NCBI GenBank assembly: GCA_002105175.1
Contig: MCGE01000016.1
Location: forward strand, 69,501 to 133,500
Source of the DNA: Absidia repens
Taxonomy: Eukaryota; Mucoromycota; Mucoromycetes; Mucorales; Cunninghamellaceae
Direction: 5' to 3'
Length of the DNA: 64,000 nucleotides
The notes beneath the pieces are model-generated. The model was not told where the DNA came from. It did not search any database and saw only the letters and a list, made by a program, of their open reading frames with translations. Within the stretch, counting starts at the first letter, position 1; every line of letters begins with the position of its first letter. Both the position numbers and the translations under genes were made by a program. Shown here piece after piece: positions 34,035 through 47,680 of the stretch.

Positions 34035-37000
34035 CTAGTGATAAATATCATATTCATAAGAGTATCGCTTGTCCACATTCTTGGCATCCAAAGGATCGAC
34101 ATGATTGACGGTGGCATCCGAGGCTGATGACGTCTTTGAGACTCTGTTCAGATTCATGCTGCTTCGCTGACGACTTGTAGGCCGATGATGATGATGATGC
34201 TGTTGTTGACCCAAAATAGGCACGATGTCGTCTGTATTATCCGTAGAGGATGGCAATAATGGTGTCGCTGGGTCCTTGTCGTTGCTACTAAAGAGATGTG
34301 CAGTCGTCGTGGTCGTCGTGGTCGTCGACCTCTCTCCTTGATTGGTGGTATTCGAATCGCTATTGTCCTTGTCAATCATCCATTGGAATTTTTTGCTGGT
34401 GGTATGATGATGTTGATCCGAACCGCGGCCGCCCCCGCTTGTTTGAAGTGCTGGGTCTGAGAGTAAGTCTTCAATACTGTACGTGACTTGATGTTGCGAC
34501 TTGGGTCGATTGGTGGGGGGTATATGCTTGTTCGTGACAGGTCGTGTGGGAGCTGGCGTGGTTGCAGTTACAGGAGAGTCTATTCTTGCTTTTTCAGGTT
34601 CAGGTTGTTGTTGTTGTTGTTGTTGTCCAATTGAGGCATGCTTTTGTTGAATGTTTGGTAATGGCTTTTTTGTGATATCTCGACGTTCTTTTTGACCCAG
34701 TAATGATCCATTTTCGGTGCTATCTTTCGCTGCAAATAATGTGCTTGGTGCGGTCGCTAAATCCAAATCCAAGACGTTACTGTCGAATTGTAATTGTTTG
34801 CCTTGTAATACATCCCGAATGTGTTTCAATCCTGCCAGGGCAAGCGTTAGTGATGCTTCATCAGGTCCTCTCTTTTGATCGGTGGAAGGAGTGGTGACAG
34901 AACCAGAAGTAATACCATCAGCAGGGCCACGGGCCGTATCATCATCATCAGGAGTATCTGTCTCAGGTGCTGCTGTTGTTGTCGCCGTTGTTTCATCAGA
35001 CATATCCTGTGCATAATCTCTATCTTTTGCTGAATCATTTCCACTGTTCGTCGATTCGTCTGTTGTAGCAGCAGCATTTCCATCACTTCCACTCAAAGCT
35101 GGTTCCACCGTTTCCGCTTGCTGAATCACATCGTATTCGTTCGCAATTTCAGTACTTGTAGAAGTTCCAGCTAAAGTTGTAGGCTTTGTCGATAATGTCG
35201 AAATAGTTGGAGTTTGCTGATGAAGCGTAGTGTCGTTTGAAAATAGTTCCTTTTCTAAAACATCAATACATTGAGCCATCAACCCACCCATTTGTCGATT
35301 CACCTTTTGAATAGTTGCCAGAGCAGCAGCGGTCGTGTTATTGTTGTCATTGTTTCTGTTTACTAGTGCTGGTGATGAAAACGTATTAATTGATGCCCGT
35401 TGCATGCTGTTGCTTGATGATGATCTTGGTAAAGTCGCAGACGGTTGATTATACACTTGGCCAGATGAGGGTGCTACACGATCAATCCCATCAGGAAATT
35501 CCGAAGGTACTGTCAGTCGGCGCCGTTGAGATTGTTGCCCGTCCAAATTTACATTCCTTCCTAGTACATTGTCCCCAAATAAATTGACGTTTTTCTAAGT
35601 GATTAAAAACGAAGCATGGTCAATAGCAATCCATTTCCTATTTCCCTTTTTATATATGTATATATGCATCTCTTACCTGAACAGTTCCCATAACGCCAGC
35701 AATTGTTTTGTTGAGATCCCGGACTTGAGAACTCTTCATGACGCCGCGAGTGATATTGGTGATATTATCCAGGTTCGATGAGGCTTGTTGTCTTCGCTGC
35801 TGATGTTGAGATTGTTGTTGATACGGTAATGCTGCCTTTTCCAAGTCGTTTTTCCACAAAGACGCCCGAGGTTCTTTTCCAGCCCGAAGATCGTTTTGTC
35901 GTAAGATTTGTAGAGCACCATCGTGGGACAGATTTCCTTGTAGATATTTTGCTTGTTCCACCAGTGTAATAGGCTTTGAAATTCGAGTTCCACGCATAAG
36001 TAAACTGAGACATTCCGCATAATCATTTTCAATCACTATAGATATAAGGTAATTGGTTATTTATCCGTTCTAAACTAACGCCCAAACAAATAGCTTACAT
36101 TGGTCATGTAATCGAAGAAGGATAGCAAGGCAGACAAATTCAGCAATTTCGAGAGTGGGATCTTGAGCAAAAATGGCATCCCACAACCGTAGCAATTCAT
36201 AAAATTCAAATTCACGACCAAATAGTAATCGAAGCCAGCGACTATTACCATAAAAAAAAAAGAGTTGACTCAATTGCGAGATCAAACAGCATGTTGAGAT
36301 CACTATCACTTACATTCCAAAGAGCTGGGGCTCAATACCAAAGTTTTCCAAATGCTTATATAATGGCGGATCCACAAGGCGTAAGTACTGGTGATGAATT
36401 CTTTGGCAAACACCTACTACAGGATTCAAGTTGGTCTAAAGGATAATAAAAGTGAGTTATATGATGAGATTCTATTCGATCTAGTTTCGCTTTACCTGTT
36501 GAAGGCTACTATTATCTGAAGTCGTAAGATCCATAGCTGATTTGGAACGACGATTGAGTGACTTGGCAGGTGGGATGGAATTGTTGAATTCATACCAAGG
36601 TTTTGCATAGGACATCAATCTGTCGAACAGTAAAAAGGTATCGTGTTCAATAAAAGTAGGATCCAAGACTTGTACCATGAGTCTATTCGTAGGACTAATA
36701 ATAATAAAAAAAATTAGTAAAGCTGACATTCTCAGAAAGAAAAATGAAAATATAAGCTTACTCAGATAAACATGCATCAATATCATCAGAAGGTACCTCA
36801 TCCAAGCTTTCAGTAGCAATGTTCCAGTAAAAGGGCGCTAATAATTCATGCATACCTTGGCGATAGGATACGTCATGGTGGATCTTGCAGTAAATGAATA
36901 AGATGTCCGTCATTTTTTCTTGCACAGTCTCCGATCGAAAAAAGTCCACATCTGGGAATCTAACGTGTTTCAAAGAAGAAAACAACATCACAGTTAGTAG

Positions 37001-37707
37001 AGTTTAGCGACAAAAAAGTTCTATCTATCTTTTTTTTTGTTTGCACACTTACGTTCTATCCACATCTTGTCGAATCACCTTGCGTATTTCTGAGTCAGCA
37101 AAGTATTGTTGCCAAGGATTCTACAAAAGATAATAAAATTAACAATAAAGATATGAATTACCTTTCCACCCACTCAACTACTTGTTATGGTATATACTTA
37201 CGCTTTCATTCAAAGCCAAAGGGTTGTTGTCACTCAGGTTGTCACTTTTCTTGGTCATAAGTTCAGCAGGTTCTTCAATATATTGACGTCGCAAATCCGT
37301 GTACCGTTTCCGCTCATTCATCTGTATAGCAGACCATGTTGAAACATTTAGATTTGGCAGGTAACCCAAGTAAACCTAACAGCAAAAAGGGTTGAGGATG
37401 TATGTGTGAAAATGAGTCTATATGTTTTAGTTCCCATCATAACATTTTTCCCAATTTGCCCATCCCTCCCATCTTTTTCATCACACTTACTTTCCAGCAT
37501 ACAGAGCGTAAACCTTTTTCACAAACAGTGCCTGTGATTCCACGTTGTTGCAGAGACTGTTCTGATAAGTTGGGGTCGCTGAAGATTACATCCCACGCTT
37601 GTCTGTTTTATACATAAAAACGAAGTTTGAATTTTGTAAAATGTTTTGAAGTCATTCATGTTATATTCTCTTTTTTCCCCATACCTTCTTTCTTGCAAGA
37701 CAGTCAT
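34035..37707 (-). CDS. TBC-domain Rab GTPase-activating protein, TBC1D5-like
   Basis: Ten exons: 37685-37707, 37491-37602, 37202-37375, 37053-37120, 36762-36959, 36496-36694, 36314-36435, 36099-36241, 35677-36035 and 34035-35594; 985 residues. The TBC catalytic residues are visible: IRQDVDR (119-125) with arginine finger Arg125 and YRQG (158-161) with glutamine finger Gln160, in the context RTFPDVDFF and YRQGMHELLAPFY that typifies TBC1D5, the retromer-linked GAP for Rab7. Later TBC helices (FGREFEFYELLRLWDAIFA) are intact. The C-terminal half (about 467-985) is disordered, rich in Gln, Thr, Ser and His, and could carry retromer or Atg8-binding motifs. Family assignment is firm; orthology to TBC1D5 is inferred from these blocks. 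Confidence 0.9.
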
Positions 37708-40700
37708 TGAATAGATATATAGATATTTATTCAAAATAGAAGAAAAGGAGAGGTACACAAAAACAAAAAAACAAAACAAAAAAGAGGCAAATAAATTTGT
37801 GGAAGAAAAAGAGTGAAAATATAGAGGGACCGGGGAAGACAGCACCCAAATTGCATGAATTTTTGAAGCCCCGATATTCATTTTTGCAATCTTCAGGGAT
37901 TCACTCCTGTAGGGTCCACAATAAAAAATCGATAACTCTGTAGTTTTCTAAATGCGGGGAAGACATCATATGCAATGCTGTAGTTTCTGACTATAGTAAA
38001 TCCACAACATCTTCTCTATCTTATTGTAATGTATACAGTCATAAGGGATTTTGCTTTTCAAAACCACCTACTCTATAAGCAGTTCATAAAGTAGCATTAC
38101 ATAGCATTACTATGTATGAACGCATTATGGAAATAATCACCGTTATCATTGGGATAATTAAAATTAGAAACAAACAAAATTGGGCCCAGAAACAGGGGGA
38201 AGGATGAAGAAGATGACCTCGAATACAAAAGCCATGCGACCTGTTCACAAATAACCTTGTTTTTCTTCTTATTACTGTAAATATAATGAGGAATTATGGT
38301 GTCAACTATGTCATGAGGATGTAATATAATAGCAATGGAAGCAAAAACAGGGGAAGGCAAGGTAGCGGTAATTGGATCAAGGATGAAGTTATAGTCTTTT
38401 ATGAGGAAGACTACGATGACGATGCGGCCCAGGTTGGATTATATGAATGATAATGTCACCTCTCTTATCAAGTGACCTACAACTGCAAATCATATATCAC
38501 TGTCAACTCTTGTTGGAAGGAGAGAGGAGGAAATGTTTCAATGGTGATGGTTACACTAACAGTACAGACCTGGTTCATTAATATAATTGGTCGATCAGTA
38601 ATAGTGCCACTTCTAATTTTAAATAGCCCAAGACTGTCAACCAGTGCGTGCGGGAGTCTGGAGGCGGCTATAGTGAAAGGACTAGAAAGCATGTGTTTAA
38701 TGAGAACTCACAAAACATCCACAATTACGGCTTTGCCTATTATCAAATGAGTCAGGGAATGGGTAATAAAAAGGACATCCTAAACGAAGGACGTGGGGCT
38801 CTTTGTAACGTGGGATGTATTGCAAGTGGAATCAGTGAGACTGTTTGAAGATCTAAAGTAATTTCATCATTAATCTAAAGGAACAATTGTAAAGTTGAAG
38901 CTAATATAATGTACAATACATGAGAAAGACACTAAGCGGATATCTTTTATTGAAGCATAGCAAGAGTCAACACTAATCTTAAAGGAACGATAATAAAAAA
39001 AGGATCTATTTCACAAGACATGCGAAAGACTATTGGGACATTTTTCGTTAAAGCCATTAAAATAAACATATTTTATTTAGATGTAGGTACAAACTATGCT
39101 AAATGAATACTAAACTAAGCTAATGATGGCTCCAAAAAGCCAACTAATGGTGGCTCTAAATCCTGAATCCAAAATGAAAGGGTTTCCCCATCCATGTTGT
39201 AATCCCTGAGCTGAAAACGCTTCTAAACTAGTCCTGACGCTCATCTTAGTCCAGTATAACCCCATAGAAGTTGAATGGTGAAGAAAAATAGAGGAAAAAA
39301 AAAGAAGCGGAAAAGAGAGAAGAGGAAAAAAAGTAGGAGTAAACAAAAAGTCCACGTGGGCGGGATTTGAATTGTTTTTTTTGGCCTCTGTGATATTTTT
39401 CCATTATCTTTATGGATACAAAAAAAAAAAGAAGCTTTCGCTTCTCTTTTTTGCTTCTGCGCAGCTATTATTATATTATGTGTCTGGTACTTGAAAAATC
39501 TGTGTACAGCGATGACAGATGGGGCTCACGGTAGGAAAAAAACAAAAACAAAAGTCGACAACGTTTGACTACGCTTTCTGCTGTTAGATACCAAACCAAC
39601 TTGAACTAGCTTAGACGCACTCCCTCCGTTTACATATTGTCTTGGTAAAAGATTATCTCCTTACATAGTATATCAGTCATAGACCCCATTTACTTTTTGT
39701 CCAGTACCAGTTTTTGCTTGGTATAACTCACTCAATAAACAGTGCGATGACTTCAAATATATTATAGCGTGATTGTGTGTCGTGCATTTTGATTGATTTT
39801 GAAAGCTTACGTGGTGTTGTATCGGGTGTGACATGAGCGCTTGTTACCTAAGAACTTTTATGTACAAGCAAGTATTTTCATCATTTCTGATTGGCGGTGA
39901 GAGGGCTTCTGGCATGCATAAGAGGATGGAACGAGTTTACTTTTTTATTTGTTCGATTCTTCCTGTATTCGGTACCTGAAATAAAGAAAAAGTCGTCCCC
40001 CTTATTATTTATTCATCACGTTTTTTCATATTTTTATTATAAGCAATCTAAGAATCTCAGCAATGAACAGCTAACCGTTTATTCCTCTTTTGTCGGGCGG
40101 ACATTTGTGACCGAAGACAAAGGAGAGAAAAGGATATCTCCGTCACTTCTGTTGAAGCTCCAACGTCCCCTGGTTAAACATATTATTCTAAGGTTGCTGT
40201 TTTGCATAAAAAAAGTATAAACCAATAGGTAATACAATGTGGGAATAGGCGCTTTTGTAATCCAATGACTTGCTCGGTAGAATTTCTTTTTTTCATGTCT
40301 GGCAATAAAAAATTTTAAGGTTGACGTTTGTCTGGGCAAGTGTCTCTAGTAGAAAAAGGGAAGGGGTGAAACCCAATAATGATAGACGGAGAGTCGGGCC
40401 GGTAAAAAACGGCAAGCACACTCACTCAAGGCTTACCCTGATTCATCAGGCGGTGTTTCAATGAAGAATTTTCTTTCTTTGAAGCAATCAAAAAAGTGCC
40501 TGGATGTATATTTTGTAAACAATGTTTCGTGATGTCAGGGAAACCAATGAGATTCAGCAGGTTTCGGTTCGAAATGAGAGTGGGGGATGAATAAAAAAAA
40601 CTCTCATTTCACTAACAGTGCTTTTGTTTTAGTTTCTTTGCAGCTGAGTGGTTATTGAAAAATAAACGGAGTTGGAACCCGTCCCCTTCATGGCTATAAT

Positions 40701-41542
40701 TCTTTTTCTTTTTTTTCTATTTTTACCCAACCAGAACCCCTCATCATGCTTGCACAAATTTTTATGATCAAATAGTAGAGGATGAAACTAGTCTTCACTT
40801 TCGTACCTATCCAGTCAATTTTCACTATTTTATTGTTTTGACACTTTATCGCTTAATACAGTAAATCCAATCAAAATTTTTTTTGTTTTTTGTTTTTGCC
40901 AAGATGTAACAAGCAGAAAAGCAAAATAAAGTCTGTGCAAGGTGATCGTAGATTTGTACATTTTAGATTTTCTTCAATAATTGAGAATATAGCTAAAATA
41001 CCATTAGGTTGAGAATGGGTTACCTTCGTATGACGTACAAAAGGAAACTCCGGTAAGATGATTTGCTGTGTTTAAAAACAGAACGATTTTTTTTCTTCTT
41101 TTCTGCAAATGCCCTGTCAGAACCCAAATAAGACAAATGCAAGATTTTGTTTCCATGGATTCTTTATATCGTCATCCAATGAAAAAAACCACAATGTATA
41201 TATGCGTGGACTAATGATTGATTGATTTCCTCCCTTCTTTTTTCTATTTGATTATAGTCATCGGATAAAAAAAGCAACTTGATAGAAGTGAAATCTCGCC
41301 GTTGGACCATTTCGTATATCCTGTTTTCTGAAGGTAAAAAAAAAAGAGCTTCATTCACCGTCTAGTAAACCATAAACTCCGATCGAAGCTGCGAAAAACT
41401 CCACCCATCGACATTTTGTAGAACAGTCAAATAAAAAGGCGGAATCTTTTTCAATTGAATTTTTTTCTGTCAATTCTTTTTTTTCTTTCTTTCGCCCTTA
41501 TTTTTTTTCTTTCCTTACATACTCTTTTATAAAGAAAAAAAA
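37708..41542. other. Long intergenic region with repeat R4
   Basis: 3.8 kb with no convincing gene on either strand. It contains repeat copy R4 (38860-39370), T- and A-runs, and several frames of 60-110 codons (for example 38472-38750 and 39891-40220) that lack splice partners, start context and domains. The last ~100 bases hold the promoter of the P5 ATPase, with CTTTTATAAAG at 41523-41533 close to the ATG. Confidence 0.5.
38860..39370 (-). repeat. Dispersed repeat R, copy 4 (reverse)
   Basis: In reverse complement it starts TCCCGCCCACGTGGAC at 39370, then a pyrimidine tract, GCGTCAGGACTAGTTTAG, GGGATTACAACATGGATG, AACCCTTTCATTTTGGAT, TTAGCTTAGTTTAGTATTC, and the second module GATTAGTGTTGACTCTTG with CTTCAATAAAAG. 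Non-coding. Confidence 0.85.
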
Positions 41543-44500
41543 ATGCGCTCTCTAAGTGCGTTACTTGGGGTAGCATACTTGCTACCGATCGTAACCGCCA
41601 CACCCGCCTGGAATACAGGTAATGCACAACAAACCGACCTTGATCCGACGATTTTATTTTTCTTTCATTGCCACTCATTTTTCTATTTTTTTTTAATCAA
41701 TAGTTAATGGCAATTTCCCAAACGGTACGGCCTGTCCTTTGCCAACTTATAACTCTTACCCTTGTCCTACCATTTGTGTACGAGACATCAGTCAATGCCC
41801 ACCTTCCGTCCGTCCATCTTGTCCTGCTGGTCAAACGTATTGTGTAGATGGAGAATGTCGTGACAGTTGTCCCACCGGCTTGGTCTCCAGTTGTGCTTGT
41901 CCGGGCCAACCTGGTCTGAGCGGTGATATGTATAGCTGTACGCAACAATACCAAAACATTGAAAACTTTGTGGCCACTAACAAATCTAAACAGGCAATAG
42001 CCGCATGTGGTCAAGCCTTGAACATCCAAACTTTGCCCGATTGGAGCAACACTAACCCTTCAGGTATCATGTGGGGTGAATGTCCTGCACCTGATTACGG
42101 CGAATTGAACTTCCATGAACCTGTCTTTCTGGCTCTTTGGGTCTATTATGGCTCCCTCGTGGGTTTCTTGCTTATCTGGCTGGCTTATAAAACTACTCGT
42201 GAAAAGGTAATTATTTCAAAAAAAAGGTAGTCATGCTTCATCATCATTCGCTTACCCCTCTTTTTTTTTGAATAGGTCATTAAGGCTCAATATAACAAGA
42301 ATCATGAATTGAAATTGGCACAATATCAAGCTGATGAAAAATCATCGGAAAAGGGTGACAAAAAACAAAAAGGCGCTAACAATGTAAGTTGACTTAGGGC
42401 AAAAAAAAAGTTTTCAGTAGGTGCGTTTGACAGGATTCAGCTGACTTCTAATTTTCTGATTTTTTTAGACTGACACTAACACTGATGAAGACATCTCATC
42501 CATTGAACCTGAAGAAGAAATGGTCATCAAGGCTTACAAGCGTGATTATCTCGGCATGTTCTTCTTTGTGTGTTATATTTTGCAAACCTTGGGTATGATT
42601 GCTTATATGATCATGATTGTCTACGATTACTACCAAAACTACTTGTGGTTCAGAGGAAACGCTTTAGTTCAAGGGTCCACTTTCATTGGCCAATGGTATG
42701 TCTTCTTCATTTGGTTTGCGATTTTGGCTATCTTCAAGACTCGTATTATGAACTTTTATCGTATCCAATGTACTTATGCTGAAGGTCAATATGTTCAAGT
42801 CGAAAAGGACGAACCTGGTAAGTGAATTGAAAAAAAAGTAGGCTTGCGGAGTTTTATAATAAGGAGGAACTTTCTTAAACTCAATTTTTTTTCTTCCTTT
42901 TTTTTTTTTTAGCTATTATTCTTTTGGAAGATGAAGATGTCATTACTGATGCTGTCCGCTGGATGGAAGCCAAGGGAAAACACCTCTTCGGTTTGGATGT
43001 TGTTGTGTCTACTGCTGCATTGAAGAAGACTCGCTCTGGTACCAAGTACTTCAACTACCAATGTACACGTTTTGTTTATCACCCTGAAACTCAATTGTTC
43101 ACTCCTCATGACTTCCATTTGGGTGAAACCAATGGTGAACTTGCTCAATTGACTACTGGCCTGACACCTGATGAAGCTGCCAAGCGTGAAGAATTGGTCG
43201 GTCCCAATTTTATTGAAGTCTATGTACCTAACCTTCCTATGGCTTTCCTTCGTGAATTTGCGTCCTTCTTCTACATTTATCAATTCACCGCTTTATGGCT
43301 CTTCTACTACTTTGCTTACTGTAAGTTATGTCGCCATTAGTATGAAATTACAGTATAACTAAAATTTATTCTCATACATATAGGGCAAGTCGGTGTGGCT
43401 GATACTGCTGTTATTTTACTGTCTGCTATTGTTAAGGTGCTCGTGCGTCTCAAGTCTGAACACCGCATTAAGAAAATGGCTGAATTCACCGACAACTGCA
43501 ACATTCTTCGTGATGGTACTTGGCAAGAAATGTCCACCTCCGACCTTGTCCCTGGGGATGTGTTTGAAGTCGCTGAAGGCAAGACGACTCCCTGTGATGC
43601 TGTGGTTCTCTCTGGAAACATTGTGGCTGACGAAAGCTCCTTGACTGGTGAACCTTTACCTATCCGTAAATTCCCTCTGCGCAAAGAAGATCAAACACCT
43701 TATGAACGTATGGGTGCCAGCAAAATCAGCACCATTTTCTCCGGAACCATCATCTCTCAATCTGAACGTACTGAAAAGGACACCCCTGTATGTGCTCTCG
43801 TGACTCACACTGGTACCAGCACTGATAAGGGTGAATTGGTCAAGAAAATTCTGTTCCCTACCCGTGTCTCATTTGTGTTTGATGAACAAATCAAGATTGT
43901 TATTTTAATCTTGTTGTGCTGTGGTCTGATTATGTTGGGTTTGGCTATTTGGCTGTATGCTAGTGGTACCAGTGCTTGGTTCTATGCTATGTTTGCTATC
44001 TGTCAATTGGTCTCTCCTCTCCTTCCTGCTGCCTTGGTCGTCGGTCAATCGGTAGCTGCTGGTAGATTACGTGATTTGAATATCTTCTGTGTGGATCTTC
44101 CACGTATTTTGATGGCTGGCAAAGGTAAAAAAAAAAAAATCGTACAAATTCTATTCATCTGCTTTTGTTACGCATGTACTGACATTTTTCTTAATTCTTA
44201 GTCCAACTTTTCTGCTTTGACAAGACTGGTACTTTGACCAAGGAAGGGCTTGAATTCTATGGTGCTCAACCTGTGCAAAATGTCAACGATATTGTCAAAA
44301 ATCGTGCTAACAACGTGAAGCCCAAGTTTGACCAACATATTGAAACCGTCGAAGATATTCCTCGATTGAATCAAATTGCTCTTGCTACTTGTCACGCTGT
44401 TACGACCCTGAATGGCCAATTCATTGGTAAGCACTAAAAAGAGAAAATTGAAAAATTTTCATTGGTCAAGACTCACTCTAATATTTGTTTCTTTCTTTCT

Positions 44501-46396
44501 GTTTAGGTAATCCTGTCGATATTGAAATGTTCCGCTCATCCAAATGGGAACTTCAAAGTACAAAAGAAAATGAAAACTATGTGGATACGTTGTTACCCCC
44601 TGCCGATGCTCCTGGAGGCGACCGATCACCCGTACATGTGCTGAAGCGCTTTGAATTTGTGCATGCCCGTATGTCTATGTCTGTTGCTGTTCTGGATTCC
44701 GCCACCAACAAAGTACATATCTTTGTCAAGGGTGCCTACGAAAAGATCAAAGACTTGTCTCTGCCCGAATCGATCCCTGCCGACTACGATGCTATCACCA
44801 ATGACCAAGCTCGCCATGGATGCTACGTACTTGCTTTATCTCATCGCGAAATCGACCTTGAAAAGGTCGGTGGATTAGAAGGTTTCCGTCAATGGACCCG
44901 TGATCAAATGGAAGAAGAAATCAACTTTATTGGTCTTATCATTTTCAAGAATCAACTCAAACCCGACACTGCTGAAAACATTGCTGAATTGAAACGCGGT
45001 GCTACCCGAACCATTATGATTACTGGTGACACGGCTTTGACTGGTGTTTATATTGCTCGTCAATGTGGTATGGCCAATGACAATTCCAAAGTCTTACTAG
45101 CGGATTACGACAAAATCGGAGATCGTGTGGTATGGACCGATGTGGATGAACCTGAACAATTTGCTGATGTGGACGTGGATCAATATATGTTGAACAAGTC
45201 GCACACCCCTGTGGAATTGGCCGTCACTGGTAAAGCCTTTAACTACCTCGTTGAACATGATCTGATTCGCAAGTATCTCCTGGATATCCGTGTGTTTGCT
45301 CGTATGACTCCCACCGGTAAGGTGCAATGTATCCAATTACATATGGAACGTGGTATCACTGCCATGACTGGTGACGGCGGTAACGATTGTGGTGCTCTCC
45401 GTGCTGCTCATGTTGGTATTGCTATGTCTGATGCTGAAGCCTCCATTGTCTCTCCTTTCAGTACAAGTGTCCGTAGTGTCAAGTCTTGTGTGGAATTGCT
45501 TCGTCAGGGTCGTGCGGCTTTGGCCACTTCTATTACTGGTTACCGTTATTTGATTTGTAAGTTATTTTTTTATGGCTTCCTTTTATAGAAAGACACTAAT
45601 TGTAATTCCCCCTTCTTTTTTAGTGTATGGCCAAGTCATGATGATGCTCAAGGTGTTTACTTTCTACTTCAGTGTAACATTGGGACAAAACGTTTGGATC
45701 GCCATTGATGTGTTTATTACTGTGTTTATGACTTGGGGTCTTTCTCAATCCAAGGCTGCCGATCGTCTCGAAGGTATCCGTCCTACTGCCCGTTTATTGG
45801 GTCCTCAGACCTTGGCGTCCTGTATGGGTCTTGTCAGCATCAACTGGATCTACTTATGCTGTGCCTTCTACATGCTCTTCAAACAAACATGGTTCCGTTG
45901 CAACGAATTCGATTCGAACGCTGTGGATATCTCCAAGTGGTGGTTATTGGCCGATAACTATGAAGCTGAAGTCCTTGCCTTGGTCTGTCTTTTCCAATTC
46001 ATCAATAATGCTGCCGTCTTCAACTTCGGTTACAAGTTCCGCCAAGCCTTTTATCGCAATTACATTTTGGTCTTCCTTTGGTTGCTTTATTTCACCATTG
46101 TTTCCTACTGGTTGCTTGCCGATCCCAACCGCTTTGGCTGCTTGTTCAGATTCAATTGCGGTACGAAATCGGTTTTGGAACAGTTCGGATACCCTGTGCC
46201 ACCTACCCACGTCGAAAATTACAACACTCCTTTGGGTATGAATGTTATGCCTTCCGATTTTAGATGGCGTCTTTGGGGTTTGTGTCTTGGTAATATGGCT
46301 ACTGCTTTGGCATATGAACGTTTGGTGATTTTGGGACCTGTCCATGCTTGGTTGGCTAAGAAATTCCCCGTTGACCGTTTGAAGGTCGATGTTTAG
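41543..46396 (+). CDS. P5-type ATPase (P5B-like), divergent, with Cys-rich N-domain
   Basis: Nine exons: 41543-41618, 41704-42206, 42276-42383, 42469-42817, 42913-43320, 43384-44124, 44202-44426, 44507-45556 and 45624-46396; 1410 residues. A signal peptide (about 1-20) is followed by a ~130-residue Cys-rich segment, a TM, a charged loop and the P-type core. Phosphorylation motif DKTGTLT (Asp735), nucleotide site KGAYE, MITGDTALTGVYIARQCGMA, and hinge TGDGGNDCGALRAAHVGIAMSDAEASIVSPF-type sequence (Asp1093, Asp1097), which is P5-like. P5B pumps such as Ypk9/ATP13A2 export polyamines from vacuoles or lysosomes. Odd points: the actuator loop has TGEP (569-572) instead of TGES, TM4 reads SPLLPAAL (692-699) instead of PPALP/PPVLP, and GDGGND replaces GDGAND. 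Activity and substrate are therefore uncertain. Confidence 0.88.
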
Positions 46397-47264
46397 ATTA
46401 TAGAACCATTCTTTCACACACACACACATACACACGCACACTCACATATTCTCTCTCTTCATCCCATTTTTTATTTATTTATTCATTTCTTTTTATTCTA
46501 CCCTCTTTTTTTTATTTTACTGTATTTTAGCTTTATCATTTCTCTCCCAAGTATATATATATATCTTTGCTAGTATCATTTTATTTACCACACATTCTTT
46601 TTTAAATAAAAATCGGATGAATTGATCCCTTAATATACTAGTCGTTTATTGTTTTGAATTTAAACTTTTGCGAAGATCTTAATCAAGTGGATTCGAAGCA
46701 CCATCAAATATCGGTTTGCACAACCAATGAAAACGACTTGATGAAGAAAATTGAGTGGGTGCCGAAACCACCAACGTGTTCTAAGGTGTGAGCAGTTTTT
46801 AACTTAAATACCGCGACATCAATCTTGAGAAAGCCAAGTCTTTTTTGTTTTGTTTTTTGGTGGCGTTCTCTTTTTATTTTTTTTTTTATTTTAAATAGTA
46901 TAGACCAGGGTAAACATGAATCCGTATCAACTTTCGTGATTAATAAAAAAACGCTTCAGGCATTTAAAGTTGATAGGTAGGTTCAGGCTGTAAGGAAGGA
47001 AGGGCAATAAACACTCCCGTGGCGCTCCATATAATGACAACAACTAGCAGAGATTTTTATTACAAATCAAAGAATGTTTTTAGCAACGCAGATATAATGG
47101 TTGTGGTGACTATGTATGTATTCCTGTATTTCTTGACAGTTGCATTGTATGCCCTGGATCAAAAGGCTAAAGAAATGACCAGCGGACATTAAAAACGTTT
47201 TTTTCTTTTTTTAGCGAATAAAAAAACATTTTTCTTTTTCTCTTTCTCTTTTTTTTTTTCTTCA

Positions 47265-47680
47265 ATAAAATCGTTATTGGCAGCTTCATTGAAGAATTGG
47301 ACATCTTGGATTAGTGCTAGAATGTGAAACAGGGGCATTTTGAAAATGCAGTACAAACATTCATGAGGAAACCCTTTCATTTTGGATTAAGGATTCGGAA
47401 CTTGTCATTTGATGAGGCTTTACGATGAGGTTAGTGCCATGGAACCGTTATTAGATTAGTCTAGAGTTAGTTGTCATAGCTTTATATTTACATCTGAATA
47501 AATCTGGTCTTGTCTTTTTATCTTTGGTATGTCTCTCTCGTTCGTTTATTTTGTCCTTCAACATTACATTCCTTTTTACGTCCATCATCGCTCATTTAGA
47601 TTAGCGTTGATTATTCTAGCTTATACTTGGTTCCACTACAATGAAATTTATCCTTTTATTCTTAACAACCATTGACTTAA
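47265..47680 (+). repeat. Dispersed repeat R, copy 5 (partial, diverged)
   Basis: Lacks the TCCCGCCC start. Keeps TTGGATTAGTGCTAGAATG, then GAGGAAACCCTTTCATTTTG, GATTAAGGATTCGG, a diverged TTAGATTAGTCTAGAGTTAG, an AATAAAT signal and the second-module words GATTAGCGTTGATTATTC. Borders approximate. Confidence 0.7.

Noticed and set aside
40540..40590. Possible tRNA B box (GGTTTCGGTTCGAAAT)
   Set aside because: No acceptor, D or anticodon stems can be folded around it.
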